The notes beneath the pieces were generated by a model. The model saw only the letters and a list, made by a program, of their open reading frames with translations. It had not been told where the DNA came from and did not search any database. From NCBI GenBank assembly GCA_964601275.1, contig CAZRMV010000003.1, forward strand, positions 124,001-188,000: DNA of 64,000 nt, written 5' to 3'. The position numbers and the translations under genes are program-made. The DNA is from JAOZPE01 sp964601275. Lineage in GTDB: Bacteria > Krumholzibacteriota > Krumholzibacteriia > JAJRXK01. The first letter of the stretch is position 1; each line of letters opens with the position of its first letter. Below are positions 8,651 through 17,361 of this stretch, in pieces.

Positions 8651-8741
8651 GGGCCGGTGGATTGCAGGGGTCACGCCTCATGCGAGATCGGGTATCATTG
8701 CCGGGGTGGAGACGATCCATCCCGGATTGAAGGAGAAGCTC

Positions 8742-9671
8742 ATGGACCAGCGTTCCTATCTGATGGCTCTCTTGGCGATCCTGCTGCTTGGCACCGCCAC
8801 CGCCGCGGCAGCGGGAAATCCCGGAGATGCCGGGTTCCTCTCCTTGCGTCTGGGAGTGGGAGCCCGCAACGGGGCCATGGGTGAGGTCGGGGTCGCCGAA
8901 TCCGGGGACGCCAGCGCCATGTACTACAACCCCGCGAACCTGGTGTACGCCGAGGGAACCCAGGTCACCCTCCAGCACCTCGAGCATTTCGGACTCTTCC
9001 GGCAGGAGGCGGCGGTCCTCAGCCACCGCCTGCCCCAGGGCACGCTCGGACTCAGCTTCAGCGGTTTCTACAGCGATCCCCTGCAGCGCACCACCATCGA
9101 CCGGGTGGGAGTGACCCAGGGGGAGTTCCAGCCCTACCAGCTCGCGATCGGGCTGGGTTATGCCTACGCCTTCTCCAACTTCTCGCTGGGAATCGTGGGG
9201 AAGTTCCTCTACGAGCGGATCGACGCCTACGGCGCCAGCGGCCTGGCCCTCGACCTGGGCATCAGCCATCGCAGCAAGATCGAAGGGCTCACCCTGGCGG
9301 CGGCGGTGGCCAATCTCGGCGGGCAGATGACCCTGAAGGAGGAACCCTACGATCTGCCGTTGACGGTGCGCCTGGGGGCGAGCTACACCCCGCACCTGGC
9401 GGGCGAGGGTTTCGCGAAGAACCTGACCGCGGCCTTCGACGTGCTGTTGCCCAACGACGGCAACGGGCGTCTGCACGCGGGTGCGGAGGCCCGGTTGCAC
9501 CGGAACTTCGCGCTACGAGTGGGATACCGTTTCAACTACGATACCTACGGGCTGACCGCGGGCGCCGGCTTCCGCACGGGCTCGCTTTCGGTGGACTACG
9601 CGTTCATGGACAACGCGAACGGTCTCGACGACAACCACCGTTTCTCGTTGTCCTTCGGGTTCCTGCCCTAG
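8742..9671 (+). CDS. PorV/PorQ-family outer-membrane protein
   Basis: A 309-aa outer-membrane barrel. The signal peptide covers about 1-24 (ATAAAAG). The family signature follows: GFLSLRLGVGARNGAMGE, then SGDASAMYYNPANL, as in PorV/PorQ and FadL-related barrels; PorV carries type IX cargo to the surface in Bacteroidetes. A strong Shine-Dalgarno (AAGGAGAAG) precedes ATG 8742, so the longer upstream frame is rejected. It lies right after a protein with a type IX-like C-terminal domain, consistent with a cargo/shuttle pair. A weak sigma-54-like site lies at 8651-8666. Its stop overlaps the stop of lpxH on the other strand. Confidence 0.85.
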   Translation: MDQRSYLMALLAILLLGTATAAAAGNPGDAGFLSLRLGVGARNGAMGEVGVAESGDASAMYYNPANLVYAEGTQVTLQHLEHFGLFRQEAAVLSHRLPQGTLGLSFSGFYSDPLQRTTIDRVGVTQGEFQPYQLAIGLGYAYAFSNFSLGIVGKFLYERIDAYGASGLALDLGISHRSKIEGLTLAAAVANLGGQMTLKEEPYDLPLTVRLGASYTPHLAGEGFAKNLTAAFDVLLPNDGNGRLHAGAEARLHRNFALRVGYRFNYDTYGLTAGAGFRTGSLSVDYAFMDNANGLDDNHRFSLSFGFLP

Positions 9672-10441
9672 GCCTCTTCCGCCAGCCTCTCGAGGGGCAC
9701 GGGGGTCTCGCTTCCATCGCGGCCGGTCAGCACCACCTCCAGGCGCCCCTCCCGCAGGCGCCCGAAACTGAAGTGTTCGACCCAGTCCCCCAGGCATACG
9801 AAGGTCCACTGCCCGCAGTCGACGACGCGGGGGTGGTGGATGTGGCCGATCACGAGGTAGTCGACGTCGCGGTGATCGTGGGTCTTCGCGTAGCGGGAAA
9901 TGGCCCGCGTCAGGTGGTCGCGTCCTCCGCGCTCCTTCTTCCGGGAGAGATTGGAGATCCCGGTGGCGATGCCCTGGAGCAGCTCCGGATGCAGGGCCTT
10001 GGCCAGGAACACGAGCAGGGGGTTGCGAACCGCGGCCCGGAATGATTTGTAGAAGACATCGCCGGTGAGGACCCCGTCGCCGTGGTCGAGGCGGAGTCGC
10101 CGGCCCTGTCGCTGGAGGACGACGCCGTTCTCCAGCGAGGGGATCCCGAGACCCTGCTCGAGATAGCGGGCGCACCAGACGTCGTGGTTTCCCCCGACGA
10201 AGGAGATCCCCACCCCGCGATCCTGGAGTTTTCTGAGCCCGTAGAGGATCTCCAGGTGCGTCTTCGGCATGAACGTGGGATAGTCCAACCAGAAATCGAA
10301 GATGTCGCCCAGCAGGACGAGTTCACTGTCGCCGGGCAGACCCTCCAACCAGCGGAGGAAGCGGGCTCGACGCTCCTGCTGGCTCTTCGGGCTCCCGGCG
10401 CCGAAGTGGGTGTCACTGGCGAAGTAGAGGGTGTCGCTCAT
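9668..10441 (-). CDS. lpxH: UDP-2,3-diacylglucosamine diphosphatase (LpxH type)
   Basis: A 257-aa calcineurin-like phosphoesterase that would cleave UDP-2,3-diacylglucosamine to lipid X in lipid A synthesis, on the cytoplasmic face of the inner membrane. Metal-binding motifs are in order: SDTHFG (D10, H12), GDIFDFW (D46), GGNHD (N85, H86), LDHGD (H120) and GHIHHP (H200, H202). GDIFDFW and GNHDVW resemble the LpxH branch of Bacteroidetes more than E. coli LpxH. The start at 10441 begins the conserved MSDTLYFASDTHF; the longer upstream frame has no family similarity. It is the only gene on the minus strand here. Its TAG stop and that of the PorV-like gene share the palindrome CTAG. Confidence 0.88.
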   Translation of the reverse strand: MSDTLYFASDTHFGAGSPKSQQERRARFLRWLEGLPGDSELVLLGDIFDFWLDYPTFMPKTHLEILYGLRKLQDRGVGISFVGGNHDVWCARYLEQGLGIPSLENGVVLQRQGRRLRLDHGDGVLTGDVFYKSFRAAVRNPLLVFLAKALHPELLQGIATGISNLSRKKERGGRDHLTRAISRYAKTHDHRDVDYLVIGHIHHPRVVDCGQWTFVCLGDWVEHFSFGRLREGRLEVVLTGRDGSETPVPLERLAEEA

Positions 10442-10548
10442 GTCGGTCGTCCTCGGAATCCCGGGCTCCCTCTCCCGGGGAAACCGTGGGCGCAGAGTAG
10501 ACGATGGCCCGGCGGTCGGCAACCGCGCGGGCGGGAAGGATGGCAGAC

Positions 10549-10959
10549 ATGAACTCCTGGGAAGAGTGGAAGAAGAATGTCGGGAGTTGGCTGGGGGAAG
10601 CGGCGCAGGATACCGACCGCCTGGCCCGGCTCGGTCTGCGGGCCTACGACCGGCACGGGATCCAGCGGGATCTCCAGCGGCGGTACGCCAGCCTGGGACG
10701 GCTGATCCACCCCTACCTGAGCGGAGAGAAGGATCTGGCCCAGGCGGAGGCCGACGCGCGCATCCGCGCCGAAATGGGGCGGATCGCCCGTCTGAAGGAG
10801 GAACTCGAACAGACGGTACGGGAGATCGAGGAATTGCGCCGCCAGAAGGCCCGGCGTGGCCAGGAGGCGTCCTCGCCGGACGGATCCCCCGAAGCGGACG
10901 ATCTCTCCGGGGAACGGGAGGACGAGAAGGGGGCGAATCCCCCAGGGGGGGCGGATTGA
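10549..10959 (+). CDS. Small coiled-coil protein of unknown function
   Basis: A 136-aa soluble protein with no signal peptide. The N-terminal half (NSWEEWKKNVGSWLGEAAQD) is amphipathic helical. Residues about 60-105 form a heptad-rich coiled coil (MGRIARLKEELEQTVREIEE), and the C-terminus is an acidic, Gly/Pro-rich disordered tail. I do not recognise the family. GGAAGG at 10534-10539 is well spaced for the ATG at 10549 and too close for the ATG at 10540. It is divergent from lpxH and just upstream of the HtrA gene; the promoter of the latter overlaps its stop codon. Confidence 0.65.
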   Translation: MNSWEEWKKNVGSWLGEAAQDTDRLARLGLRAYDRHGIQRDLQRRYASLGRLIHPYLSGEKDLAQAEADARIRAEMGRIARLKEELEQTVREIEELRRQKARRGQEASSPDGSPEADDLSGEREDEKGANPPGGAD

Positions 10960-10984
10960 CGCGGCGAGGTTCCCATGCTAGTGT
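10956..10984 (+). promoter_or_regulatory. Sigma-70-type promoter for the HtrA gene
   Basis: TTGACG (10956-10961), a 17-base spacer, then TAGTGT (10979-10984). The -35 contains the TGA stop of the preceding gene. The start site would be near 10991, giving a leader of about 100 bases. Confidence 0.45.
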
Positions 10985-11093
10985 GAAACCAGAACGAACT
11001 CGCCAGCGGGAGTTCCCAGCTCCCGCGTTCGACTGGACGATCGATCTCGACCGCGGTCTGCCCCTTGGACCTGAACGGCTGAGGAGCGAGAAG

Positions 11094-12647
11094 ATGCGGC
11101 GGAACGATCCCAAGGAGCGGCCCGGAAGGGCCATCGGCCCCGCCCCGGGTCCCGGCGTCGGCAGACCGCCGGTATGGCGGTATTCCCTCCTCTTGCTGTG
11201 GCTTCTGGCCTTCTCCGTGAAGGCCGATCCCGCATGGTCCCAGGGAGCCTCCCGCGACGCCCTCAGCATGGAGGGATTCCACTCTTCCTTCGCGGCGGTG
11301 GCGGAGAAGGTCACCCCCGCCGTGGTCGCCATCCGTACCATCCGCAATGTCGACGGAGACAGCGGGCTCCAGGAGATGTTCCGGGAGTTCTTTCCCAAGG
11401 AACGCAATTTCCATCACCCCGATTTCGACGTGCCCGGCGCGGGCTCGGGCTTCCTGGTCAGCGCGGACGGGTACATCGTGACCAACAACCACGTGGTCGC
11501 CGAGGCCGACGAGATCCGAGTGAAGTTGGCCGGCCATGAGGATCCCTATCCCGCCCGGGTCGTCGGGACCGACCCGGCGACGGATCTCGCGGTGATCAAG
11601 GTCGATGTCGACGAGGAGCTTCCCTACCTGCGTTTTGGTGACAGCGACGAGATCCGGGTGGGAGACTGGGCCGTGGCCATCGGCAATCCCCTCGGACAAC
11701 TCGAGGGCAGCCTCACCGTCGGGGTGATCAGCGCGAAGGGACGCACCGATCTGGCGATCGAGGGCGCCGACCTCCTGCGCTACCAGGACTTCCTGCAGAC
11801 CGACGCTGCGATCAATCCGGGGAACAGCGGAGGCCCCCTGGTGGACATCCGGGGAAACGTGATCGGGGTCAATACCGCGATCAACCGCTCCGGTCAGGGG
11901 ATCGGTTTCGCGATTCCCGCCCGGCTCACCCGCTTCATCTACCAGCAACTGGTGGAATTCGGCCGCGTGCGCCGGGGGTATCTCGGCATCCAGATGGCCA
12001 CCCTGCACGACTGGAAGATGCAGGGCCACGCGGTCACGGCCGACCATGGCGTGGTGGTGACCCAGGTGCTCGACGGAACCCCGGCCCAAGAGGCCGGTCT
12101 TCTCCCCGGCGACGTGCTCACCTCCTTCAATGGCCACGAGGTGAGCGGGATCTCCGACTTGCGCTTCCGGGTGGCCGAATCGAAGGTGGGCTCGATCGCC
12201 CGGTTGCGCATCCTGAGGGACGGGCAACCGAAGTCCGTGGAAGTGACCCTCACCGAATACGACGAACAGGAGTTGGCGCGGCAGATCTCTCCCCCGGAGG
12301 TTCCTTTCGCCCGGGACCTGTGGCTGGGGTTGGAGGTGTCCTCCCTCAAGGGCGGCGATCCCCGCGCGCAAGAACTGATGGATCAGTTCGACCTCCGGGA
12401 TCAGGAAGGGGTCCTGGTGGTGGGCGTGCAGCCGGGAAGCCCGGCGGATCGCGCGCGGCTGCGTCCGGGCGACGTGATCGTGGAGATCGAGGGAACTCCG
12501 ATCACCGATCTGCGGGACTACCAGGAAGTGGCGAAGGCCCGGGCCGACGATTCCCGAGCCCTCTCCTTCCTGGTACGCCGGCAGGACATGAGCAGTTATC
12601 TTGAGGTGATTCCCCAACCGGCGCCGCCGGCCGGGGAACAGCCATGA
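11094..12647 (+). CDS. degP: DegP/HtrA-type periplasmic serine protease
   Basis: A 517-aa envelope protease and chaperone that degrades misfolded exported proteins. A Pro-rich N-terminus is followed by a hydrophobic segment (about 29-43). Signal cleavage or anchoring are both possible; VKADPAWSQG suggests cleavage. The trypsin-like domain (about 60-285) has the full triad: His133 (TNNHVVA), Asp164 (DPATDLAVIKV) and Ser245 (NPGNSGGPL). Two PDZ domains follow, about 290-380 and 405-510. The ATG at 11094 has GAGGAGCGAG upstream and starts the only sensible signal sequence. The length matches DegP/DegQ proteins with two PDZ domains. The sigma factor gene follows after 145 bases. Confidence 0.93.
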   Translation: MRRNDPKERPGRAIGPAPGPGVGRPPVWRYSLLLLWLLAFSVKADPAWSQGASRDALSMEGFHSSFAAVAEKVTPAVVAIRTIRNVDGDSGLQEMFREFFPKERNFHHPDFDVPGAGSGFLVSADGYIVTNNHVVAEADEIRVKLAGHEDPYPARVVGTDPATDLAVIKVDVDEELPYLRFGDSDEIRVGDWAVAIGNPLGQLEGSLTVGVISAKGRTDLAIEGADLLRYQDFLQTDAAINPGNSGGPLVDIRGNVIGVNTAINRSGQGIGFAIPARLTRFIYQQLVEFGRVRRGYLGIQMATLHDWKMQGHAVTADHGVVVTQVLDGTPAQEAGLLPGDVLTSFNGHEVSGISDLRFRVAESKVGSIARLRILRDGQPKSVEVTLTEYDEQELARQISPPEVPFARDLWLGLEVSSLKGGDPRAQELMDQFDLRDQEGVLVVGVQPGSPADRARLRPGDVIVEIEGTPITDLRDYQEVAKARADDSRALSFLVRRQDMSSYLEVIPQPAPPAGEQP

Positions 12648-12792
12648 GCGCGCCCGGTCCTTCCCTCTCGCCGGGAGAAGGACCGGATCCGGATGGCCTG
12701 CCACCGTCCGGGAACAAGGAAAGGAGGTACCGCACATCCAGCACCCGGCGAGCCGGTCGCCGGGCGGTCGACCCCAGGTCAGGAACCTTGCC

Positions 12793-13659
12793 ATGATCCA
12801 CCATCGCCAACGGGGTGGAGGACGAAACGAACGCAGCCTGGAGCACTATCTCCGGGACATCGGGCGCTATCCGCTGTTGAGCCGCAAGGAAGAAGCGGCT
12901 CTCGCCCGCCGGATCCACGAGGGGGACGAGGAGGCCGTGCACGAGATGGTGCGGGCGAACCTCCGTTTCGTGGTGACCTGTGCCAAGCAGTACATGGGAC
13001 AGGGCCTCACCCTCCAGGATCTGATCAACGAAGGCAACATCGGCCTCATCAAGGCCGCGCGCCGCTTCGACGAGAAGCGGGGCTTCAAGTTCATCTCCTA
13101 CGCGGTGTGGTGGATCCGCCAGGCCATCCTGCAGGCTCTGGCGGACCAGTCCCGGGTGGTGCGATTGCCGCAGAACCGCAGCGCGATCCTCCAGAAGGTC
13201 GCGCGCAGCCAGGAGCGTCTGCAGCAGACGCTGGGACGCGATCCGGCGGTGGAGGAGATCGCCCACGATACCGGTCTGCGGGAGAGCGAGGTGATCGAAG
13301 CCTTGAGAGTGGGGCAGAGCGAGGCCTCGCTCGACGAGCTGGTGAACGACGAGGACGGACGGAGTTTCGTGGAGACCCTGGCCGACAAACCGGGGCGAGG
13401 CACCGAAGAGGCGCTCCTCCAGCGCAGCCGTCTCGATGACATCGAGCGGGCCATGTCCATCCTTCCCGAGCGGGAAGCCCGGATCCTCCGCCTGTACTAC
13501 GGAGTGGGACAGACCCGGCCGCTCACCCTGGAGGAGATCGGCCAGGGGATGGGTCTGACCCGCGAGAGGATCCGCCAACTCAAGGAACGGGCCCTGCGGC
13601 GCCTTCGGGAGGCCGACGCGACCGCGGAAGTCCTGAAGATCCACTACGAGGAAGCCTGA
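12793..13659 (+). CDS. rpoD: Primary-type sigma-70 factor, short form
   Basis: A 288-aa sigma factor. Region 1.2 (LEHYLRDIGRYPLLSRKEE), region 2 (ANLRFVVTCAKQYMGQGLTL, then GFKFISYAVWWIRQAI for promoter melting and -10 recognition), region 3, and region 4.2 (LTLEEIGQGMGLTRERIRQL) for -35 recognition are intact. Region 1.1 and the long non-conserved insert of E. coli RpoD are absent. This size and layout are typical of the primary sigma factor of Bacteroidetes and relatives, so I call it primary rather than alternative, with some reserve. A good intrinsic terminator follows. Confidence 0.85.
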   Translation: MIHHRQRGGGRNERSLEHYLRDIGRYPLLSRKEEAALARRIHEGDEEAVHEMVRANLRFVVTCAKQYMGQGLTLQDLINEGNIGLIKAARRFDEKRGFKFISYAVWWIRQAILQALADQSRVVRLPQNRSAILQKVARSQERLQQTLGRDPAVEEIAHDTGLRESEVIEALRVGQSEASLDELVNDEDGRSFVETLADKPGRGTEEALLQRSRLDDIERAMSILPEREARILRLYYGVGQTRPLTLEEIGQGMGLTRERIRQLKERALRRLREADATAEVLKIHYEEA

Positions 13660-13686
13660 GGGCTTCTTCGCCCACAGCACCCGAGG

Positions 13687-13720
13687 CGGCCCGGTTCCGG
13701 ATGGATCCGGGCCGTTTCTC
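13687..13720 (+). terminator. Rho-independent terminator of the sigma factor gene
   Basis: CGGCCCGG (13687-13694) pairs with CCGGGCCG (13707-13714). The loop can add TCC/GGA pairs. TTTCTC follows directly. The sigma-54-like promoter of the next gene starts 8 bases later. Confidence 0.7.
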
Positions 13721-13727
13721 CCCCATC

Positions 13728-13743
13728 TGGAACGTCTCTTGCA
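13728..13743 (+). promoter_or_regulatory. Sigma-54 (-24/-12) promoter of the M23 peptidase gene
   Basis: TGGAACG, TCTC, TTGCA. One mismatch (C to A) from TGGCACG-N4-TTGCA. GG (13729-13730) and GC (13741-13742) are 12 apart. The start site would be near 13754, giving a leader of about 137 bases that contains the second promoter at 13778. Confidence 0.6.
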
Positions 13744-13777
13744 CACCTGGGGCCGCCGGGAGCGGGCCGCCCCTCCC

Positions 13778-13806
13778 TTGACATTCCCCGGGATGCTGCT
13801 TACCGT
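13778..13806 (+). promoter_or_regulatory. Sigma-70-type promoter of the M23 peptidase gene
   Basis: A perfect TTGACA (13778-13783), a 17-base spacer, and a poor -10, TACCGT (13801-13806). The weak -10 suggests either low activity or help from an activator. Confidence 0.45.
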
Positions 13807-13890
13807 GGCCCGGCTCATCCGTGCCGGATGGAGCTCTGGTTTTGCACTCCCGTTTCCTGCTTCGCACCCCAGCCGTGCCCCACCGCAGCA

Positions 13891-14805
13891 ATGAAATCGA
13901 CCCATTGGACCTTCCTGTACGTACCCGAGGACGAAGGCGGCATCCGCACCCTCCGAGTGAGCCGGCGGGCCGTGCTGTGGCTGGGAGGCTCCCTGGCCGC
14001 GTTGGCCGTCATGGTGGTGTTGCTGGTGGTGTCCTACGCCCACCAGGGCATCGTGCTGCATGACGAGGGGCAGAGGTTGCGGGAGATCCAGGCCCTGCGG
14101 GCCAAGATCACCGAGCTGGAGGACAAGACCGTCGCCTACCAGGCCCAGATGCAGGAGAACTTCGAGCTGCTGGAGCGGGCCAACCTCTTGGCGGGCCTGG
14201 GCGGCCTGGACGAGACGGTGATCCAGATGGGTGTCGGTGGCCCTGAGCCCCAACCCGACCCCTTGGCGGCGAATCTCGCTCCCCTCAGCCGCGAGCGGCT
14301 CTTCGCGGTCGAGGATCAGCTGGACAAGCTGTTGCGCCAGGCCCGGTTCCAGCGGGAGAGCTATTCACAGGTGCTGAAGGTCCTCCAGGAGAACCAGATC
14401 GCGCGGGACTGCACCCCGAGCATCCGTCCCATCCACGGCGGCTACCTCTCCAGCCGCTACGGCCGCCGGATCGACCCCTTCACCGGCAAACCGGCCTTCC
14501 ACCGCGGGGTCGACTTCTCCGCACCGGTGGGAACCCCGGTCTATGCCACCGCCGACGGCATCGTGTTGCGGGCCTCGCGGAGGGGCCGGATGGGGAAGAT
14601 GGTCGAGATCGACCACGGCAACGGCGTCCACACCCGCTACGGCCACCTGAACGGCTACACCGTCCGCCGGGGGCAGAAGATCCGGCGGGGCGACCTCATC
14701 GGCTACGTGGGCAATACCGGGCGCAGCACCGGTCCCCACGTCCACTACGAGGTGGTCCAGAACGGGCGCTCGCAGAACCCCTTCCTCTTCATCCTGCGCG
14801 ACTGA
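13891..14805 (+). CDS. M23 (LytM) peptidase with membrane anchor and coiled coil
   Basis: A 304-aa peptidoglycan endopeptidase or amidase activator. The start MKSTHWTFLYVPEDEGGIRT matches the usual opening of anchored M23 proteins (a short cytoplasmic piece with VPE), so ATG 13891 is preferred over the in-frame ATG at 13828. One transmembrane helix (about 27-50), a coiled coil (about 58-100), and a LytM domain (about 180-300) follow. Zinc ligands are present: H204 and D208 (HRGVDFS) and the HxH pair H283/H285 (GPHVHYE), so it may be catalytic. The protein would face the periplasm. It has both sigma-54-like and sigma-70-like promoters and lies upstream of an amidase, suggesting wall remodelling under dual control. 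Confidence 0.87.
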   Translation: MKSTHWTFLYVPEDEGGIRTLRVSRRAVLWLGGSLAALAVMVVLLVVSYAHQGIVLHDEGQRLREIQALRAKITELEDKTVAYQAQMQENFELLERANLLAGLGGLDETVIQMGVGGPEPQPDPLAANLAPLSRERLFAVEDQLDKLLRQARFQRESYSQVLKVLQENQIARDCTPSIRPIHGGYLSSRYGRRIDPFTGKPAFHRGVDFSAPVGTPVYATADGIVLRASRRGRMGKMVEIDHGNGVHTRYGHLNGYTVRRGQKIRRGDLIGYVGNTGRSTGPHVHYEVVQNGRSQNPFLFILRD

Positions 14806-14836
14806 CCCCCCTTCCTCCGTCCGGGCGGATCGTCGG

Positions 14837-14860
14837 CGGTTCGGGGCCCCGTCCGAACCG
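14837..14860. repeat. Perfect 8-bp inverted repeat between M23 and amidase genes
   Basis: CGGTTCGG (14837-14844) and CCGAACCG (14853-14860) with an 8-base loop and no T-run after it. It could be a weak terminator or an operator upstream of the amidase promoter. Confidence 0.35.
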
Positions 14861-14894
14861 TACGTCCACGGACTGGTTTTCGGCGGACCGGACG

Positions 14895-14923
14895 TTGACA
14901 GGGCCGGTAGGGGAATCTAGCCT
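14895..14923 (+). promoter_or_regulatory. Sigma-70-type promoter of the amidase operon
   Basis: A perfect TTGACA (14895-14900), a 17-base spacer, and TAGCCT (14918-14923). The start site would be near 14930, about 27 bases before the ATG. Confidence 0.5.
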
Positions 14924-14956
14924 GCGGCCGAGAACCCTCAGTCCGCGATCTGGAGT

Positions 14957-16366
14957 ATGGACGGCAAGCGCATTCCCCTTCCGGCCACGGTCTTGTGCCT
15001 GGTCCTGGCGGTCCTGTCCGTGGGGAGCCCGGCACGCTCGGCCGCGTCCGAACTGCTCCGGATCCGCCATTCCAGCACCGAGAGCCGGACCCGGGTGGTC
15101 TTGGATTGCAGCCGTCCCACCCGCTATCGCATCCGTCGCGTGGGGTCCCCCGAGCGCATCGTGATCGATCTGGGGGCGGCGTCCTCGCGGCGCCGCCAGC
15201 CGGTCGCGCTGGGAGACGGGCGCGTGCGGCGGGTGCGGATCAACGATCTCGGTCCTCGGGTCCAGGTGGTCCTGGATCTCAAGGGCCGACATCCCTACCG
15301 CGACTTCACCCTGGCCCCGTCGGGACGCCACCCCTTCCGCATCGTGATCGACGTGCTCGCGCCGTCCTCCCCGGCAGTTCCGGCCTCGGGATCGCCTGCG
15401 GCCGCGTCGACTCCTCCGAAGAAGGCCGAGTCGACCTCGCCGAAGAACGCCACGAGGAGTTCCCCCGGGAAGGCCGAAAGGGCTGCTCCGAAGACCCTCC
15501 ATGCTCCCGGTGAGGGGAGGCCCTATGTCATCGTGATCGATCCCGGTCACGGCGGTCACGACCCCGGGACCCGCGGGTGTGGAGTGATCCGGGAGAAGGA
15601 GCTGGTGCTGGGAATCGCCCGGGAGATGGCCCGGCAGCTCCGGGAACGCACCGATTTCAAGGTGATCCTCACCCGCAGCAGTGACCGTTTCGTGGCCCTG
15701 GACCGCCGGGTGGACATCGCCCGCCGCAGCGAGGGCGACCTCTTCGTGAGCATCCACGCCAACTCCGCCCGCTCGCGCAGCGCGAAGGGGGTCGAGGTCT
15801 ATTTCCTCTCTCCACGCGGGGCCACCGACCAGGCGGCGGCGGAACTGGCCGACCGGGAGAACGCGGCGCACATGGTGGGGATGGATTCGGTGGTGGAGGT
15901 GGACGAGGTGATGATGTCCATCCTGATGGACCTGCAGTCCTCCGGAATCCTGCGGCGCAGCGGTCAGTTCGCCGAGCTGGCCTTGCAGGAATTGTCCGGA
16001 ATGCAGAAACTCGATGCGCGGTTCATCAAGCAGGCGCGGTTCGCGGTGTTGCGGACCCTCTCGATGCCTTCCATCCTGGTGGAGGTCGGCTATCTCAGCA
16101 ATCGTTCCGAGGCCCGGTACCTGAAGAAACCGAGCACCCAGAGGAAGATCGGCCGCGCCCTGGCCGAGGCGGTCATGGCATACTGTGAACGTTACGGCGA
16201 GAAGGGCCGGCCGCAGATCGCGCGGCAGAGAAGACATCGGGTGAAGAAGGGAGATACCCTGTGGGACCTGGCTCGGCTCTACGATACCAGCGTGACGGCG
16301 ATCAGCCGGGCGAACCATCTCAACGGCAACCGAATCCGGGTGGGACAGGAACTGATCCTGCCTTGA
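14957..16366 (+). CDS. N-acetylmuramoyl-L-alanine amidase with AMIN and LysM domains
   Basis: A 469-aa periplasmic amidase that cuts the bond between MurNAc and L-Ala, typically at the division site. Signal peptide about 1-29; AMIN domain about 32-135; a Pro/Lys/Ser linker about 136-185; amidase_3 domain about 189-420 with zinc ligands H198 (IDPGHGG), E213 (GVIREKE) and the His of SIHANS; and a C-terminal LysM (KKGDTLWDLARLYDTS, about 425-469). AMIN targets to the septum or envelope and LysM binds glycan strands, which is family knowledge. The order is that of AmiC with an added LysM. A hydrophilic insert after SIHANS may be the regulatory helix that EnvC-type M23 proteins relieve; the M23 gene lies immediately upstream. 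Confidence 0.92.
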   Translation: MDGKRIPLPATVLCLVLAVLSVGSPARSAASELLRIRHSSTESRTRVVLDCSRPTRYRIRRVGSPERIVIDLGAASSRRRQPVALGDGRVRRVRINDLGPRVQVVLDLKGRHPYRDFTLAPSGRHPFRIVIDVLAPSSPAVPASGSPAAASTPPKKAESTSPKNATRSSPGKAERAAPKTLHAPGEGRPYVIVIDPGHGGHDPGTRGCGVIREKELVLGIAREMARQLRERTDFKVILTRSSDRFVALDRRVDIARRSEGDLFVSIHANSARSRSAKGVEVYFLSPRGATDQAAAELADRENAAHMVGMDSVVEVDEVMMSILMDLQSSGILRRSGQFAELALQELSGMQKLDARFIKQARFAVLRTLSMPSILVEVGYLSNRSEARYLKKPSTQRKIGRALAEAVMAYCERYGEKGRPQIARQRRHRVKKGDTLWDLARLYDTSVTAISRANHLNGNRIRVGQELILP

Positions 16367-16397
16367 GATTCTCACCATCTTCGGAAGTTCTCTTGAG

Positions 16398-17324
16398 TTG
16401 ACGCGGAACCTCACGGTCAGAATCGTCTGCGTCCTGTTGGCCCTTGTCCTCTGGGCGCAGGCGGCCTCGCAACAGGAGATGGAGAAGGTCGTCGAACTTC
16501 CCCTGCAACTGACTGGTCTGCCGGACAGCCTGGCGATCCGCCGCTCGAAGATTCCCTCGTCGGTCTGGATCCGGCTGCGCAATTCCAAGCTGCGCTTCCT
16601 GCTGCACGACCTCTTCGGCCGGGACCGCGGACGGGTGCGGGTGGGTCTGGAAGGGGTGGGCGAAGGCGAGTTCCACCACGACATCTCGGTTCGGGAAGTG
16701 GACGCCGATGGCAGCCCCATGGGGATCGAGAGCCCGACCACGCTCCACCTGAGGATCTATCCGCGTCGAACCCGCATGGTCACCGTTCGGGTGGTCCTGG
16801 ACGGCCGCCTGGACGAGGGCCTCGTTCTGAGCGGCCGGCCCGCGGTCACCCCCGCAAAGGTGCAGGTGGATGGGCCGGCTCCGCTGATCGACAGTCTCGA
16901 CCATATCAACACCAAGCCGCTCAAGGTTTCCCATCGAGCCCATTCCTTCCGGGAGACCGTCGATCTCGAATCGCCCGACCCCGACCTGAGATTGATGCCG
17001 AAGGAAGTGGATATCTCCCTGAGCATCGACGAGATCATCGAACGCAGCTTCAACAACATCCCCATCTCCGTGCTCAGCGATGTCCAGGACTCGACCCGCA
17101 TCGTGGTACAACCCGAGCTGGCGCAGGTGCGTCTCACCGGACCCGCCCGGGTCGTGAACGCCCTGCGCCCGCAGGACATCTCGGTGGTCCTGCACGTGGA
17201 AGGTGACGGCGGAGGCGTCTACCAGGTCAAGCCCGAGGTGCTACTTCCCGAATCGGTTCTTTCCAGCCAGGTGGATCCTCCGACCTTCCAGGTGATCGTC
17301 GGCGGGGGAAGAGGCCGCCGATGA
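16398..17324 (+). CDS. YbbR/CdaR-like membrane-anchored protein
   Basis: A 308-aa protein with one N-terminal transmembrane helix (about 6-22, VRIVCVLLALVLWAQ) and an extracytoplasmic part of three or four YbbR repeats, recognisable by YPRRTRMVTVRVVLDGRLDE, then PAKVQVDGPAPLIDSLDHI and RIVVQPELAQVRLTGPA. CdaR regulates the diadenylate cyclase CdaA; cdaA usually sits just upstream, but here an amidase does. The start is the TTG at 16398: there is no ATG before the transmembrane helix, and this choice leaves a normal anchor. It probably belongs with the amidase operon (31-base gap). Confidence 0.78.
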   Translation: MTRNLTVRIVCVLLALVLWAQAASQQEMEKVVELPLQLTGLPDSLAIRRSKIPSSVWIRLRNSKLRFLLHDLFGRDRGRVRVGLEGVGEGEFHHDISVREVDADGSPMGIESPTTLHLRIYPRRTRMVTVRVVLDGRLDEGLVLSGRPAVTPAKVQVDGPAPLIDSLDHINTKPLKVSHRAHSFRETVDLESPDPDLRLMPKEVDISLSIDEIIERSFNNIPISVLSDVQDSTRIVVQPELAQVRLTGPARVVNALRPQDISVVLHVEGDGGGVYQVKPEVLLPESVLSSQVDPPTFQVIVGGGRGRR

Positions 17325-17361
17325 GAACCGGGCGGATACGGGTCGCTGGGGAGGCCGCGCG

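Noticed and set aside
8651..8666. Sigma-54-like site GGGCCGGTGGATTGCA before the PorV-like gene
   Set aside because: Spacing is right and the -12 box is good, but the -24 box has only the GG, C and last G. Not enough to list as a feature.
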